Below are positions 5,602-5,916 of a stretch of 5,916 nt of DNA, piece after piece. A model generated the notes under the pieces. That model was given only the letters and a program-made list of their open reading frames with translations. It had not been told where the DNA came from and did no database searches. The DNA comes from a bacterium HR39 (lineage in GTDB: Bacteria > Pseudomonadota > Alphaproteobacteria > Geminicoccales > Geminicoccaceae). The translations under genes and the position numbers were made by a program. Positions within the stretch are counted from its first letter, which is position 1. The number at the start of each line of letters is the position of its first letter. Location of the stretch: the NCBI GenBank assembly GCA_002898955.1, contig BEIP01000106.1, positions 1 through 5,916 on the forward strand. Direction: 5' to 3'.

Positions 5602-5916
5602 ATGAGCGAGCGGCCCATCGACCGCCTGCTGGAGGTGATGCGGCGCCTGCGCGATCCCGAGGGCGGCTGCCCGTGGGACCTCGAGCAGACCTTCGAGACC
5701 ATCGCGCCCTACACCCTGGAAGAGGCCTACGAGGTGGCGGACGCCATCGCGCGCAGGGACTGGCGGGCGCTGCAGGAGGAGCTCGGAGATCTCCTTCTGC
5801 AGGTGGTCTACCACGCGCAGATGGCGAAGGAGGCCGGGCTGTTCGACTTCGACCAGGTGGCGGAGACCGTCACCGAGAAGATGATCCGCCGCCATCCCCA
5901 CGTCTTCGGCGATGCG
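5602..5916 (+). CDS. mazG: Nucleoside triphosphate pyrophosphohydrolase MazG, N-terminal part, cut by the right window edge
   Basis: MazG hydrolyses nucleoside triphosphates to monophosphates and pyrophosphate. It is thought to clean the nucleotide pool of abnormal nucleotides and, in some bacteria, to affect ppGpp levels. The first 105 residues are present; the full protein usually has about 260 and two MazG repeats, so only the first domain is seen. RLRDPEGGCPWDLEQTFETI (15-34) is the conserved MazG opening. LEEAYEVADAI (39-49) and EELGDLLLQVVYHAQ (59-73) give the EExxE and ExxD metal-binding signature, with Glu40, Glu41, Glu44, Glu60 and Asp63. KMIRRHPHVFGD (93-104) closes the first domain. 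The ATG is supported by GGAGGGG seven bases upstream. It is the fourth gene of the plus-strand run, 35 bases after xseA. Confidence 0.96.
   Translation, partial: MSERPIDRLLEVMRRLRDPEGGCPWDLEQTFETIAPYTLEEAYEVADAIARRDWRALQEELGDLLLQVVYHAQMAKEAGLFDFDQVAETVTEKMIRRHPHVFGDA

Overview
The window is very GC-rich proteobacterial chromosome carrying four complete protein-coding genes and two genes cut by the window edges. XseA, MazG and the diguanylate cyclase all look alphaproteobacterial from remembered family sequences, perhaps Rhodospirillales-like. Examples are the XseA motifs, the EEAYEVADAI and KMIRRHPHVFGD stretches of MazG, and the PPTPENYLLWY N-terminus of the cyclase. This is a judgement from memory, not from a search.

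Left half, minus strand: a cytoplasmic GGDEF diguanylate cyclase (2083 to 1034) is followed after 77 bases by the first ~319 codons of an AMP-forming acyl-CoA synthetase of the AlkK/DmdB type (956 to the left edge). The gap between them holds a short GC hairpin without a T-tract and a strong Shine-Dalgarno sequence for the synthetase.

Centre: a 123-base divergent intergenic region (2084-2206) separates the cyclase from the rightward genes. It contains a plausible sigma70-like promoter, a 10-base palindrome and an inverted repeat whose distal arm overlaps the ribosome binding site of the first rightward gene.

Right half, plus strand: four genes lie head to tail, probably as one transcription unit. 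They are a ManC/AlgA-type mannose-1-phosphate guanylyltransferase (2207-3580), a hotdog-fold thioesterase that starts at a GTG overlapping the manC stop codon (3577-4071), xseA for the exonuclease VII large subunit (4085-5566), and the first 105 codons of mazG (5602 to the right edge). The grouping mixes sugar-nucleotide synthesis, acyl-CoA hydrolysis, DNA repair and nucleotide-pool cleaning. It looks like a compact housekeeping neighbourhood, not a dedicated pathway.

The most notable observation is that the C-terminal phosphomannose isomerase (cupin) domain of the ManC homologue has lost the usual histidine-rich metal-binding motif and the usual C-terminal tail, while the guanylyltransferase domain is intact. 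I found no mobile element, CRISPR array, tRNA, rRNA or clearly new multi-gene system. No gene-free stretch exceeds 123 bases.
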